A DNA stretch of 64,000 nt, from NCBI GenBank assembly GCA_025201365.1, contig JAIXMF010000005.1, forward strand, positions 62,001-126,000. Reading direction: 5' to 3'. The position numbers were made by a program, and so were the translations under genes. Below are positions 45,450-58,257 of this stretch, piece by piece. Under the pieces are notes generated by a model. The model was given only the letters and a program-made list of their open reading frames with translations, had not been told where the DNA came from and did no database searches. The DNA is from Syncephalis plumigaleata. Lineage: Eukaryota; Zoopagomycota; Zoopagomycetes; Zoopagales; Piptocephalidaceae. Every line of letters starts with the position of its first letter. The first letter of the stretch is position 1.

Positions 45450-47464
45450 ATGTTCGTCAATAAAGGCGGTAAGCAGCGTATGAGTCGTGCTGGCCTGTCG
45501 GGTGATGGCGAGGTGGCCATTGACCCAGAGTATCCGACACGCTTGAACTTTTACCAAAAAGCACCAATGCTCGAGATCAGTATCGAGGAATTTGAACAGT
45601 TTGCACTTGATCGTCTACAAGGTAGCGTTGTTACTCGAATAGCAATGTAGAATAATCTAACGCATGAGTAGTATTGAAGGCGATAGAAGCTGCACAGCTA
45701 CGCGGTCGTGACGAAGGCGAGATATTCAAACAAGTGGAGACGGTATGTCGCGAGCGAATGTGTCTATCGGCATCCGCTGGTTCGATGGCCACTCGACGTG
45801 ACGAACGACGCAAGGATCATATCTCTCATTTCATCCTTCGTCTAGCGTATTGTAGAACGTGAGTCTACTGAATATCGCATGCTACATAGACACATATGCA
45901 TTGCTAATTCATTGACGATGGTTTTATTGAATAGTGAGGATTTACGTAATTGGTTCTTACGTCATGAATGCGCACTATTCAAGTAAGTAGAACCTATCAT
46001 GTAATCTAGCATAGATACAATGGCTAATGATACATGTAAATCCACTATAGACATCGATTAATGGCGTGGATGCAATGGAGAAGCAACGATTTATCGCCAG
46101 CCTTGATCTTAGTCATAAACAGGTGAGTGCATACGTATTGTTTCCTTACCTTTCCTTACCGTAATGCTTACTATATATCTGTTTGCCCGTTTATAGCTTA
46201 GTAAGAAGGAGAAAGATTCAATGAAAACAGAGTTGATGGCCTCGTGCGCACTTATACCCAACTTTAACTTTGAAAGTGAATCTTTCCTTGAGGTAAACTC
46301 GCCATCTTTTAATGGCATTAGTTTATTTATTGATACCTTGATTGACTAGGTGAATTTCGAAGATGCCTTGGATCTAGTTCAGCATCGTCGTGTTTATCTT
46401 CGTAATGGCTTTGCCTATGTACCAGCAATGGAGCAGATTGCTCTAGTCATTAGTGAATTCAAGCGTAGATTGGCTGCATCACTAGAGGTAAGTAGCCAAT
46501 CACGGTAATTGCATTTATATACTATGCGATAACTTACCTATACGTATATGTACCAATAGATGTACGCTAAGGCATTACCGCGTATGGACGAGGATGAACG
46601 ACTCATGCCAGTACTATTGAATATCAGTCGACAGAACACTGGTAAAGAGTATACGACAGATGCAGTAGCGGGCAAGATCACCGCGGATGATGTCGAACCA
46701 TTATCCTCATTGTTCCCCCTTTGTATGAGTCATTTGAACAATGTTCTACGCACCGATGGTCATATGCGACATGGTGGACGTATGCATTCGGTCTATTCTT
46801 AAAGGTAATCGCATACTATTATTGCTATTATTGCTATTATGAGTACTAATAAGCAATAATCATATTATATCATATTATAGGGTATTGGATTACATCTAGA
46901 TGAGGCCATTGTTTACTGGCGTAGATCATTTCACAAGTCGACTGATGACGAGTTCCAAAAGAAATACGTCTATAACATTCGACATAATTATGGTATGGAG
47001 GGAAAACGAGCGGATTATACGCCGTATAGTTGTACACGTATTATTACGAGTAGTCAACCGGAGCGGGAGATCATCATGGCTGTCCCTTTCGACACTTTTC
47101 ACCGGACAATCTACGTCGTGAACTACTAATGACAGGTGTCGATGAGACTGATATACAAGATATGCTACAACTAGTAACTAATGGACACTATCAAGTGGCA
47201 TGCACTAAATTGTTTGAACTAACACAACTGGCACGCGCACGACAACAAGGCAAAATACCCGTTACGAGTAATACGACAGTGGAGACCATCACTCATCCGA
47301 ATCACTACTTTGAACAGGCATTTAATCTAATGACTAATGGCAAACAAATGGTGCAATGGATGTTGTTGAACAGAACTCAAATACATCTCAATCATCTTTA
47401 TCGCAACAAGCCACTGGTAAACGATGGCGTAGCAATTATTAAATTATATATTGCATTATTATAG
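45450..47464 (+). CDS. PRI2: DNA primase large subunit (PRIM2/Pri2)
   Basis: The start at 45450 gives [16 protein letters not shown], then [20 protein letters not shown]. Later exons contain [52 protein letters not shown] and [20 protein letters not shown]. The four iron-sulfur cysteines are visible: [20 protein letters not shown] and YQVACTKLF. The protein organises primase and passes RNA primers to DNA polymerase alpha. About ten exons. Frame breaks near 46790 and 47065 interrupt the C-terminal domain as written; coding similarity continues across both. Confidence 0.92.
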
Positions 47465-47672
47465 GCTATTAGTAATAAATTATGTTTAGATAGAGCACTA
47501 TAATAAGAAGTAATTACAATATTTTGTACAATGAATAAATGAATCATATTATTTATATTATGCATCTACACGTGCGTATTAATCGTATAACAGTATCAAT
47601 CTTGTTATTTCAACATTGTTATCAGGTATTTTTTGGGGGGAGATGAGGAAGGAAGTCAGGGAAAGGAGAGAA

Positions 47673-47704
<32 letters not shown>

Positions 47705-47881
47705 ACCACCACCAGAATAGGAATGCTATAAATTGTCAGTCACTTTTGAGAGAAACCTGCTTGAACGTATTCCTTTCTCTTTCTACTACAGCTATTGTTG
47801 CCACTATTGTTGATACTATTCGTGTAATTATTGCTATACATATACATATACATACATATATACATACATATATCGAGCATC
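47465..47881. other. Intergenic region with a CAT microsatellite
   Basis: It holds the 3' end of PRI2, the CAT repeat and a CT- and TA-rich leader (ATACATATACATACATATA) of the hydrolase gene. No gene is seen. Confidence 0.5.
47673..47704. repeat. CAT trinucleotide microsatellite
   Basis: About ten to eleven uninterrupted CAT units in the PRI2/hydrolase intergenic region. Confidence 0.95.
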
Positions 47882-49620
47882 ATGTCAACTGAAGCTGACA
47901 TTTTCAATCCTCCTGTAAATACTACTATTCTATCTGATGAATCAACCATCAGACTTGCTACTAGTATAACAACAACAACAACAACAAAAGATGCTATATC
48001 TAGTGGTCACCATCATCATCAACAGCAGCAACAACAACAACAACGTAATTGGCACCAATGGCTGGTAACCCTACTACCATCACCGATTAATTTACCATTA
48101 CACACAACACTACATTGGCTATGGAAAGAGGGTCTTGCGTATGGTGTGGTGACCACACTGATGTACGCTATCTACGGTTTCAACTTGGTCATTATTGGAT
48201 TTGCATTACGTTTCACTTGGCAATGGCTAGTGGATGATGTGCAAACACATAATACGACAGATCATCCAACGAGACGTGCATGGTTTCTCGTCATTTATAC
48301 GTGGTTTAACATGGAACTAGTGTTCTACGCTTACCAATACTGGCTGATACGTCGTAGTCAGACGATAAAACCGGGTCCATCCTTCGAGTTGACACATCGA
48401 CGGCGTCTCTTTGATTACACGCGTAGTTACGCACGACAAAATGGAGTTGAAATGGCGAAAGGCTGGTTTCTCGGCAGTCAACTACATGAGGTACGACGTG
48501 ATAACGGACTTGAATGGCTTGCTTGGGCATTCTTTCATCGACCGTGCAATGAGTTGTCAACGGGTGAGACACGCGAACTACACGAGATGCTCGTGGAGAT
48601 ACAACGCGATGTACCATCATTTGCCACGGAATTGGACGTGATGATAGTGTACGATGCATGCGACTCAATCTGGATCCTGTACGTGTATTTCCACGTCCAC
48701 TCATGGTCTATTTTGTAAGTGTGCATATATACGATATGTATACATAGAGTACTTACTATTATTATCACTACTATTAGATTATTCAAATAGGACAGTATTC
48801 ACCGAGTTATGTCTACGTGGATGGGATTCCAACGGGAAAAGACACCACATTAACCTATTGGTATCGTCCACCTACTAATGCCAATCTAATGCTTCCCCCA
48901 TTGTGTTCGTACATGGTTTAACCCTCGGGTTGACTCCTTATCTGTTTTTCTTTATTCAATTGTTTCGACGTCATGGCAATGATCGTCCCATTGTTCTATT
49001 ACATCTTGGCCATTTAGCTATCGTTTCCCTAGATTGACCATACCTAGTCGTGTAGAGATTTAGAGAGTATTACCCATATGTTCGAGCGACATCAATTGGC
49101 GCCTGCCATATGGATGGGCCATTCCTTTGGTACGATTATTTGTTCGTGGATGTGTAATCTTCCAATAGAGAGCGTTACCTGACACGTACCATTCTTGTGG
49201 ATCCGGTGTGCTTTCAGCTATGGGAGCCTGGACTCGTCTATAACGCTATTTATCGACCACCGCCCAATTGGCTATTGCAACTAATGCGATGCGTAGTAAG
49301 TAGTGAGCATGGTATCGCATTGACATTAGGGAGACATTTCTGGTGGTAAGTAATCGTAATCGTAGTAATAGTAGAAGCTGGCTATTCAACTAAGATTTAT
49401 TCTCTAATTAAATGTTAGGCATGAAAATATCCTGCTACCTGAATCGCTTACACCAGGTTCTCATATTATTGTCGCGGAGCACGATGGCATTATTGATGCG
49501 CGTAAATTATCCGATTACTTGACGAGCAATCAAGTGTCGCATTCCGTGCTACCTCGTGCCATTCATGCTCAATTTCTATTACAATTAAGTACGGCATCAA
49601 ACATTCTTGAATTGATATAA
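47882..49620 (+). CDS. Membrane-anchored alpha/beta-hydrolase
   Basis: The start at 47882 gives a Thr-, His- and Gln-rich N-terminus, then two hydrophobic segments (LAYGVVTTLMYAIYGFNLVI, WFLVIYTWFNMELVFYAY) and a linker of about 150 residues. The hydrolase core has PIVFVHGLTLGLTPYLFF (oxyanion region), WMGHSFGTIICSW (GHSFG nucleophile elbow with the serine), EHDGIIDARKL (acid) and PRAIHAQFLL (histidine). So the catalytic triad is complete. The fungal family of large membrane-anchored hydrolases acts on lipid-like esters; the substrate is unknown. Several short introns. Frame breaks near 48640, 48895 and 49030 make the exact model uncertain. The gene converges on alpha-tubulin, 197 bases apart. 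Confidence 0.75.
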
Positions 49621-49817
49621 CGATCCATTCACATATTATACGAATAAACACATCATTCATAATAAAATATACAAGAAATTAAACAAGACGATATCGTTAT
49701 TGTTGTTATAGTAGTAATTAGAAAGATTTAATGTATAATGATTGATAATAAGAGATGACTATGATCGCATCATCATCAGTATCATCATCAGTATCATCAT
49801 CAGCATTAAACGCGTAT

Positions 49818-51173
49818 TTAGTATTCTTCTTCATCTTCCTCTTCGACGCTTTCAGCGGCAACTTCCTCGTAATCCTTCTCGAGGGCGGCCAAATCTTCAC
49901 GGGCTTCGCTGAATTCACCTTCCTCCATACCTTCACCGACATACCAGTGGACGAAGGCACGCTTGGCGTACATCAAGTCGAACTTGTGGTCGAGACGGAC
50001 CCAGGCCTCACCGATGGCGGTGGTGTTGGCCAACATGCACACGGCGCGGCGTACCTCGGCAAGATCGCTACCTGGCACGACAGTTGGCTTCTGGTAGTTG
50101 ATACCGACCTTGAAACCGGTTGGGCACCAGTCGACCAATTGCACGGTGGAGAGACCCTTGACCTTGGTGATGGCGAGGGTGACGTCGTTGGGTGCGACAT
50201 CACCGCGGTACAACAAGCAGCATGCCATGTACTTGCCCTTGTTGGGCGAGCACTTGACCATTTGGTTCTTGTTATCGAAGCAAGCCATGGTGATGTCCTG
50301 AACGCTGAACAATTCGTGGCCGCTATTCGAGGACGAGGTAATTGGAGCGTAGGTGGCCAATGGGAAATGGATACGTGGGTATGGCACCAAGTTAGTCTGG
50401 AATTCGTTCAAGTCCACGTTGAGCGAACCGTCGAAACGAAGAGACGCGGTGACCGAGGATACGACCTGGGCGATCAAGCGATTCAAGTGGACGTAGGTTG
50501 GACGTTCGACGTGCAAATTGTCCTTGCACAGACCGTAGATGGCCTCGTTATCGACCATGAACGAGCAGTCAACGTGCTCCAAGGTGGTATGCGTGGTAAG
50601 GATGGAGTTGTATGGCTCTACGACGGCGGTGGACATCTCTGGAGCTGGGTATACGGCGAATTCCAACTTGGTCTTCTTGCCGTAGTCGGTGCTAAGACGC
50701 TCCATCAACAAGGCACCCAAACCGGAACCGGTACCACCACCGAACGAGTGGAAGAGCAAGAAGCCCTGGAGACCCGAGCAGTTATCGGCCAACTTGCGAA
50801 TACGGTCGATGACAGCGTCGACTTGCTCCTTACCAATGGTGTAGTGACCACGGGCGTAGTTGTTGGCGGCATCTTCCTTACCGCTGATCAATTGCTCAGG
50901 GTGGAAGAGTTGACGGTAGGAACCGGTACGAATTTCATCGATGACAGCTGGTTCCAAGTCAACCATGATGGAGCGTGGCACATAACGGCCAGCACCGGTT
51001 TCGCTGAAGAAAGTGCTGAACGAAGTGTCGTTTAGAGCAGCGCGATCTTCCTCGGTCTCGCCGGAACGGGTACCGTTTGGTTGAATATTGTGCTCTAGAC
51101 AGTAGAGTTCCCAGCAGGCATTACCGATTTGCACACCGGCTTGACCAACGTGGAGGGAGATACATTCACGCAT
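49818..51173 (-). CDS. TUB1: Alpha-tubulin
   Basis: An intronless 451-residue protein with an intact frame. It begins [20 protein letters not shown] and contains the tubulin GTP-binding signature [27 protein letters not shown] and the acidic tail EEEDEEEY, ending in tyrosine, are typical of alpha-tubulin. It forms the alpha/beta heterodimer of microtubules. The residue at position 40 is threonine in a divergent loop ([14 protein letters not shown]), so the acetylated Lys40 of flagellar organisms is absent. The start is the only family-consistent ATG. Codon use looks more biased (C-ending codons) than in neighbours, as expected for a highly expressed gene. Confidence 0.98.
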   Translation of the reverse strand: MRECISLHVGQAGVQIGNACWELYCLEHNIQPNGTRSGETEEDRAALNDTSFSTFFSETGAGRYVPRSIMVDLEPAVIDEIRTGSYRQLFHPEQLISGKEDAANNYARGHYTIGKEQVDAVIDRIRKLADNCSGLQGFLLFHSFGGGTGSGLGALLMERLSTDYGKKTKLEFAVYPAPEMSTAVVEPYNSILTTHTTLEHVDCSFMVDNEAIYGLCKDNLHVERPTYVHLNRLIAQVVSSVTASLRFDGSLNVDLNEFQTNLVPYPRIHFPLATYAPITSSSNSGHELFSVQDITMACFDNKNQMVKCSPNKGKYMACCLLYRGDVAPNDVTLAITKVKGLSTVQLVDWCPTGFKVGINYQKPTVVPGSDLAEVRRAVCMLANTTAIGEAWVRLDHKFDLMYAKRAFVHWYVGEGMEEGEFSEAREDLAALEKDYEEVAAESVEEEDEEEY

Positions 51174-51906
51174 GTTGACTGTAAGTTAAAAGATAAAGAT
51201 ATCAAGTATATAGAGAAAGTGAGTGAGAGGGACGACCGAACGGCTCAGACTAGGGAGAACCAACGGACGAAAGTTAACAAGTAGTAGTAAAGAAAAGTAA
51301 CGAGAAGTGGGATGAGTTAGGGAAGCGCGTCGGAGACAAGGCTGACCTGGCATATAAAGGGAAACGACCACGACTGCCCCATGCATACAATTGCAGATTG
51401 GGCACGAGAGGTGGTTGATTGGTTGATTGGTTGGTTGATTGGTATTGTGCTGCAGCACAATGGAACTGGCCTATTAACTGAGTATATCACTCTTGCACAC
51501 ACACACACACGCATACACGCAAAATACTACCAAAATGATTGATAGGTACAGGGGATACAATGGAATCATGATCGTTGATTGGTGTTTGTCCATTCCACCT
51601 ACAGTTAGCCATGTATACCCATGTCAATTAACGACAATTACTGTATTAGGAAAACCGCGTGGCAATATGGATTAGCAAGCAAGCATTACAATAGTTAATA
51701 GACTTGCAATATTATTCATATGCTAGTATAATTATTTGTTTTAATACTCGTAAATTTGAGATAGTTCATTTAACTCACTGATAACATGTACAGATCCAAT
51801 TAGAATAAAGAAATGTTTAATTGATATCACAATTAGTGACACCATTGCTCGATAATACATCTGTAAACATAACCATTTGTAGTTATTACTATTATTCTGC
51901 TGTTTT
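51174..51906. other. Tubulin 5' region and intergenic sequence
   Basis: The minus strand has a CT-rich leader near 51200-51260, a GGTTGATTGGTTGATTGG short repeat (about 51410-51440) with CCAAT boxes on the minus strand, and a CA run near 51500. CCAAT boxes fit a strong housekeeping promoter. No gene is seen in 51540-51906. Confidence 0.45.
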
Positions 51907-52585
51907 CTATGTACTAGTCGTTTTAGTGAGTGCAGCTCGTACGGCATTGGCAATCGCTTGTTTAGATGCACTGCCAGGATCAATTTGTATGACACGCATT
52001 ACTTGGCCCATATCCTTAACGCTTACCGCGCCTACTTCCTCTACCGCTCGTTTTACCTCTGCGTCAATCTCTTGCGGTGTTAGTTGAGCGGGTAGATAAC
52101 TCGTTAATATGTTCTGTTCCTCTCGTTCTTTGGCCGCGAGATCCTCCCGATTAGCCTTGCTATACGCGTCAATTGCTTCTTGACGCTTCTTAATGGAACG
52201 TTGAATAGCTGCGATCACACCTGTGTCGTCGAGTGCCGCAGCTGCCGCTTGCTCGTTCGTGGTCTTCTTCTCGGCGTAGGTTACCTCGGTGATCACCGAT
52301 TTTAATAGTACAACACGCGGTTTATCTTTCGAGCGCATAGCTTGCTTCATGTCCTCACGAAGTTTAGTCAATAAGCCATTGCTTTGCAAACTTTTACTTT
52401 CTAAATTACGCGTTAAACACGGTATGAATACCTAATATGTATTCGGCAACTTTACCTTGTCTATAAGCACAACTGGTAGTTATGAGTCGTGCAGACGTGA
52501 CTGGCTGTCTAACCACCATGCGATATGTCGTCGCTAGTGAGCGTGTAAAACATACACGATAGAATAGACCGTTCATGATTGTCAT
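51907..52585 (-). CDS. AIM41: Mitochondrial GatB/YqeY-domain protein Aim41
   Basis: The start is at 52585 (MTIMNGLFYRVCF; the ATG at 52576 is equally possible). An Arg/Ser/Thr-rich mitochondrial presequence is followed by an intron (about 52457-52403). The mature domain reads LTKLREDMKQAMRSKDKPRV, VLLKSVITEVTYAEKK, RSIKKRQEAIDAYSKANRED, ILTSYLPAQLTPQEIDAEV and GQVMRVIQ. L-x-x-DMKxAMRxKDKxRxxxLKxxxSEI-like helices and YLPxQLxxxEI are the YqeY signature. Yeast Aim41 is a mitochondrial protein of poorly known role, related to the tRNA-binding domain of the GatB amidotransferase subunit. Confidence 0.9.
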
Positions 52586-52880
52586 TACAAAATGAAGAAG
52601 AAGAGTAAGAAGCAAAAGGGTAAAGTCGGAACAGACATTACACGCATATTTCATTTGTCATAATAAATAATGTATACACCATCTCGTCAATGACATTTAC
52701 ATCTGGATTTATGTTGAAGCAATATCCTCAACTATTTTACGTATTATACTATTACTAATAACAAACAAGTACTTGGCACCTTTCTTCCTTAGTATTGAAT
52801 GGGTTAATGACGATATATATATTTATTATTATTATACCATTGCTACAGCGGTTAAACTATAGTATTTTACATGCCCATGA

Positions 52881-53117
52881 TTATGCTGCAGCACTCATAT
52901 TATCTGAAGAAGTGCCGATGGCGAAGCCGTTAAATGAATTTGATTGATCCCATGCGGAATTAGTGCTGCTAGGTCCAAAGAGCCAACTCGGAAACATCCA
53001 ATCGTGGGACTGACTTCGCACTTGAAGGCCAAACAACGGAGCTCCCTCTGCGACTGTCATAACGGAACCGATTGTCAAGGCAACAATAGCGCACAAGGCT
53101 TGAGTGCGAATGTACAT
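52881..53117 (-). CDS. Very small secreted protein (78 residues)
   Basis: The start at 53117 gives MYIRTQALCAIVALTIGSVM then TVAEG, a good signal peptide with cleavage after AEG or EGA. The mature peptide has about 53 residues: APLFGLQVRSQSHDWMFPSW, LFGPSSTNSAWDQSNSFNGF and AIGTSSDNMSAAA. It has no cysteines after the signal and is rich in Ser, Asn, Trp and Phe. An in-frame upstream extension exists but adds only AT-rich leader sequence. It resembles no family I know. Confidence 0.5.
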   Translation of the reverse strand: MYIRTQALCAIVALTIGSVMTVAEGAPLFGLQVRSQSHDWMFPSWLFGPSSTNSAWDQSNSFNGFAIGTSSDNMSAAA

Positions 53118-55321
53118 ATTGTGAAAGTGACTTGTTGTGCAGTCGGTTAACGTATAATTGAATATATATATATATATGAAAAAGAACCTATGTTGATAAA
53201 ACGCGATAGACACAGGTGTGAGTAGGATAGCGTGGTATACTTGGCCGGCAAGTAACAAGAAATGAATGAATGAATGAGAATGAATAAACGAATGAATGAC
53301 TGGAAGCTATGTGTTTAATGGTAGAAAGCAAACAATCTGAAAAAGTGCGAATATGCTCGTTGAAGTGTGCAAGTGAACGAGGGTGGCTATTTGCGCAAAA
53401 AGAAGCAATGAAATTAATTAGTATTATGTGTGCGAGTGTACTAAATGATATGAGCTGATTATAAGGTAGATGCTGCAATTGAAATGTTCAACAGGCGGAG
53501 TTCGGCAGGAAATGGCCACTACTTATTTGAGGATACGTCGGGGGAGAAGTAGCGTTTCATCGCACCTGTTCTAGGAACTTGAACGCCACTTGAAAGTTTC
53601 ACCCTAGTGGCATTGTTTAACCTATTGAAGTTGGCTGATATTTCCGACTTTGTTTAGTATACAGGTTTTTTTTTATAAATATTTATATACATTGGCATTA
53701 AGTTTCCTCGTATACAAGGCAATACTGCCTATGTAACAGTTAATGTCGCCCTGCTATGAGGTAATTAACATCAAACACGAGTGCTTATACAATGGAATCA
53801 TCCGCTGATTCATGCGTAGATGCTCACGATTACAAATTCAAACTCATATTAAAGGTAGCTATCCTAAAAATGACATTAAAATGAAAAAGGAATATCGAGT
53901 AGTCAATTAGGAAGTCGTTTATATGGACGTTTATCAGGCATTATTGCCAATTATGATGACTGTCGATTCGAAAGCGATGACGAACTAACGAGTATAATGA
54001 TGTTAATGGTAAATAGGATGAATGAGAGCATATCTCGTTAGAAGCTTCCAAAGCAATATTGAATTTGAAATTAGCAATAGATTGACTAAATGTGGCATGT
54101 CGATCATTAAACATGCGATTTCTACAAGCATTTCTTCTCACTCATACTATTTTTACCATTTCTAGCTGACATTACTTCCATTGTTATTATTCAAAGTGCA
54201 CTAATAAAGATGCAGATACAAGGTAGATGATAGTATCAGTCGTATCCAATTAGTATATAAATAATTTGTTATTAGTGGCCATTACTTGTACTAATCGATG
54301 ATATCAAGCATCATCGATTATTACTATCACTAATGTTGTTGCTCCTATAATCACGATGATTGTTTTTGCTCTATTCTCTAATGCAAGTACTTTATTGCCA
54401 CACCAGAATACAATGTAGGAATTATTAGTCAGCTTTCATTTAGACATGTTAATATCATGCTAGAGATTGTGCTTTTTTATCAGGTTCAAACTTTGTTTAC
54501 CATCAGTAACTGATAGGGGATATCCGGTTAATTGCATGGAAAAAAACTTGAAATAATTACCATTGTTACGGAAATAAGGGTCAAATGTATCATTATGGGT
54601 AAGAAATTATGGTAGCAATACCGGTTGACGTTAGAAGGAGAGGGAGAAGATGGAGAAGAGAGGACATATACGTATATTGGATTAATATGAACTATTTTTA
54701 AATACAATTGACAGTAGACTTGGTGGAACATAAAAGAAAGTAAGTCGACTAAGTATGATGAATGATCGACATATATTGGTGTGTGTGTTCTTTCATGGAC
54801 TATAATGTCAAATATTCGTCTCACTTTAACCATTCGATGCAAATGAACATGACTCTTTTTAGGATTAGAATCTATTTGAACAGCGCAACATGTTTAGTAT
54901 TGATTATAAAAATAGTTGAGTGCTATGATCGGCATACGCATATCATTATCGATTCATGATAGGTGGTTCATTATTAATAATAATTAGTATAATCAGTAAA
55001 ATGAAAGGATCTCGGTAAATAAATGACCGAATTTGGACAGCTATTTCTCGTTTAGAATAACAACTAAATAAGGCCTAACAGGTAATACAGCAATGAATAA
55101 ACACCCACATAAACCAAGGCCGTCTCTTCTTTATCAACTGGTTCTACGCTTAACATTCCAAATGACCTTTGTATTGGCAACTCACAATTAACAAACTGAA
55201 ACTACGGATACATACGCAATCAGGCGCAATACACAATAACAAAAAGAATGACATGTATACTTTTTAACAAACAATTTATTATGATAAGCATTGTGGTAAT
55301 ACGAACTTATTCTTTCTCCAT
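53118..55321. other. Long AT-rich intergenic region, no supported gene
   Basis: Many short open frames occur on both strands, none with domain likeness or consistent splicing. AATGAATG runs (53265-53300) are leader-like. TTAATTGCATGGAAAAAAAC near 54530 is faintly like the TIR end but too divergent to call. Confidence 0.5.
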
Positions 55322-55762
55322 TCATTTCAAATCATCCAGCTTCACATCATCCAACTTCAATTCCTGCATCTCCTTCAATTCCTTTTCCTTCGTTTTCTTC
55401 TGTAACTTCAAGTCATTGAATTCCTTTGACCTCAATTCTTTCAATTCCTTTTCCTTCGTTCCCTTCCATTCCTTTAGCTTTGCTTTCATCAATTCCACCA
55501 ATTTCTTCACTTCCTTTAACTTCATTTGCGCATCTATTGATTTGTAAGAGGTCCTGTGGGGCATACCAAAGACAGGCCTACGAACCTCACCAAAAGCATC
55601 ACCATCGGGATCTTTTTCCCACCACGAAGAACCAGAAGAATCATCGTGCCATGCAGGAGCAGCACTACGAGGAGCAAGATGAACTGGAGCAGCCTCTCTT
55701 TCTTGCACAACGGACGATAGAACAACCACCAAGATTGTAATGATGACAGTGGAGCAGCGCAT
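55322..55762 (-). CDS. Secreted protein with charged coiled-coil tail (146 residues)
   Basis: A single exon starting at 55762. The signal peptide is MRCSTVIITILVVVLSSVVQ then EREA, with cleavage near AAPV. A tryptophan-containing linker (HDDSSGSSWWEKDPDGDAFG) follows. The C-terminal 80 residues are Lys/Glu/Leu-rich helix with an approximate repeat KEKELKELRSKE / KEKELKEMQELK, ending DDVKLDDLK. There are no cysteines after the signal. The family is unknown. The repeat-rich antisense strand explains the Ser/Phe-rich open frame on the plus strand. Confidence 0.65.
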   Translation of the reverse strand: MRCSTVIITILVVVLSSVVQEREAAPVHLAPRSAAPAWHDDSSGSSWWEKDPDGDAFGEVRRPVFGMPHRTSYKSIDAQMKLKEVKKLVELMKAKLKEWKGTKEKELKELRSKEFNDLKLQKKTKEKELKEMQELKLDDVKLDDLK

Positions 55763-58257
55763 GGTTAATAATAAGATGGATATCGATGTTGATAGACGTT
55801 GCTAATAAGTTAGGTAAATATGCGAACCAGCGCAATAATATTAAAAATTGATTAATGGGTTTGTTTGTAAGTAGACGATAAATCAATTGAAAGATAAACA
55901 GATAGATTGACCAATTGATCGATTAATTGATTGATGTGTTGACCAGCAAAATACGAGCAAACGTTAAAGACAAGATGATAGGACTAGAAAAATGTGGAAC
56001 TGAGTAGAGGTAAATGAGAAAGGCGCGCATTTATAGTGCTATCTACAAATGACAATCTAAATAACGTGTACCAGTAGATGTACCCGAGTCATTAATGATC
56101 ATGTGAATTAGAAACATCACAATAGCAAGAGGTAAGAGGAGAACAGGCTTAACAGTGTTTTGAATGTGACCAACAGTGCAAATACGATAAAGCCTTAATG
56201 AATAGGTTCAACGATTGGTATGTTGCATATGTTACGAATAGTAGCCTATTCTACTCTAGCCTATTCTATTGTACGCTTGTGTATATGTGTGTTTGAGTGA
56301 TACACGCAACGCCCCAGCCCATGTAAGAATTTTCTCTTCTTTTCCTTTCCTTTGTTTGTTTGTTTGCTTGTTGGTAAGAATATTTTGTTACCATTATTTG
56401 TATGAACCAAAAAAGGTGAATAAAATCAATTAATCACCATCTATTTATAAATGTATATAGCACTATAATATCATTCATTCAATTGAACGATTTGTAAGCT
56501 ATTGATTACCATACAAGAAATATAAACATATTGAACAAATATCCCTTTTGCGTATAACATCCACTGGAATGTAATGTGTATACCCTAGTCTTGGTCTCTA
56601 ATATTATAAAGATGATGACAATAACCAGAATAGCTTTGAATCCTTCTATTTCATATGCTTACACAATGCTCAACTGGAATATTAGCTATACAACTATAAT
56701 GAGTGAACTGATTCACGTGTCATTCCATTCCTTATTTCTTTAATGATAGGATTGGCGTTACCATGCTCCGCTACCCATTTACAGGATGGTACATTTAACA
56801 AGCGGCCACATCGTGAGAAGTATAGTAATTGCTATTCAAATGTTTTCGGATGATTCCGGATGCATTTCAACAATATCATCAATTGAGCATTCAATACTAC
56901 CAAGCACGCCATTAAGATCGGGTGTAATCGGAATATGCGTATTATTAGTGTAGCATCATCATACAAGTAATAATGACGATCGATTGAAATCAGAAAGATA
57001 TGCCAGTGTTTGACATGAATACATTTGTTTGTCAAGTAAAAACAAACAAACAAACAAGCATTGATGTCATTGATTGACATAATACAATGGCATTACTAAT
57101 GGACATGTATCTCTTCTCCCATTATATTACCTATTGTATGATTCATAGTATTCCATACTGCTTTGCTTTGTATGCATGCAATGCGATATGACCATCATTC
57201 ATGGCTGCACTCCTGACTGCAAACTGGTACGTGCCTTGGATGACGACGGGTTGGGTCGGGAGAACACTGGATCATGGTTGGTGCCTCGGGACAGATCGGA
57301 TACGTAAATGGCAGCTCATTCGTGTGACTCGTGCTTCCGTCGTACATTCATTCATTCATCAATTGTCGCTTTCTCTACTTACCCCGGCATATTCCTACAT
57401 TCTCTATGGGTGAATGCAATCCTGTGTAGAATGTCATCCCTTTAGTAACACTACTGCTACTACCGCTGCTGCTACTACTACTACTACTGCTACACGCATA
57501 CATGTATACACGTACACACACACATACACAATATGAGCACATATGACGTACGCCGTTAACGAATTGTCCCGACAAGAAGCACACACTTAATCCTTGATTT
57601 TTCTCGTCTAATCGAGTTCTTCCGTATCCATTCATCGTTTATCCAAAGGAAAAACCCCGTCTTGTATTTTGTTCAAACAACTGCTTATTGTTTCATTTCC
57701 ATCGCTTGAGGTCTCTCTCACTCTCCTCTTACTTTATCCGTCAACGCATCGGACTACTCCTCATCGTAAGTGTGCCGGTTTTTTTTGTTGCCTAGCGTGT
57801 CATTCTCACTCCGCGGGATCTCTTCCTTTAGCGGGTGGATTAACATCATCGATTTACTCTGTGAGGCTTCCTTTCTTCGAACCCTACGATTTACTACTCG
57901 GGACGCGCGCGCGTGTCTGTGTATCTGTGTGTACACGGGTCTCACATGCCTCACTTGGCCAACTTGCTTCCGAATATAAAGACCGCGACTTCAAGTCGTC
58001 GTCGTCCACCACCACCACCCATCATTTATCGACTCACTCGGCCGTTTGCCAACTATTCTACTGCTACTCCCGTTATCGTACTCTTTCTACGCTAAAAACA
58101 CCACCGTCGGCAATTGCCCCTTTGCTTTCGATTGGACGTACTTTTCGTAGCTTGACAACTACAACTACATCTACATCTACAACTACGAACTCCACCTGCA
58201 GTAGGACTGTTCCTGTCATTCGGCCTCAGTTGTCTAACAAGAATATTTATTGCCAAA
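55763..58257. other. Long intergenic region and PCK1 leader
   Basis: No supported gene. It contains TTGATTGAT-type runs (55915-55935), a CTACTGCTACTACTACTACT stretch (57450-57490) and CA runs (57515). From about 57640 it becomes CT- and CCA-rich, consistent with promoter and 5' leader of PCK1. Confidence 0.5.
56029..56035 (-). promoter_or_regulatory. TATA box of the coiled-coil secreted protein gene
   Basis: The minus strand reads CACTATAAATGCG, about 265 bases upstream of the start at 55762. This is somewhat far, so a leader of about 200 bases would be needed. Confidence 0.35.

Noticed and set aside
48306-48704. 132-residue open frame on the minus strand
   Set aside because: Antisense of the alpha/beta-hydrolase exon, whose sense frame has membrane helices and continues into the GHSFG core.
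49755-51035. 426-residue open frame on the plus strand
   Set aside because: It is the exact antisense of alpha-tubulin. The strong codon bias of tubulin keeps the opposite frame open, and the translation has no family features.
54522-54550. Possible fifth TIR end (TTAATTGCATGGAAAAAAAC)
   Set aside because: Only about ten bases match the Fanzor-element end. It lacks the GCGCA core and a paired end, so chance in AT-rich DNA is likely.
55248-55547. Ser/Phe-rich 99-residue frame on the plus strand
   Set aside because: Antisense of the Lys/Glu repeat in the coiled-coil secreted protein, which has a signal peptide and TATA box.
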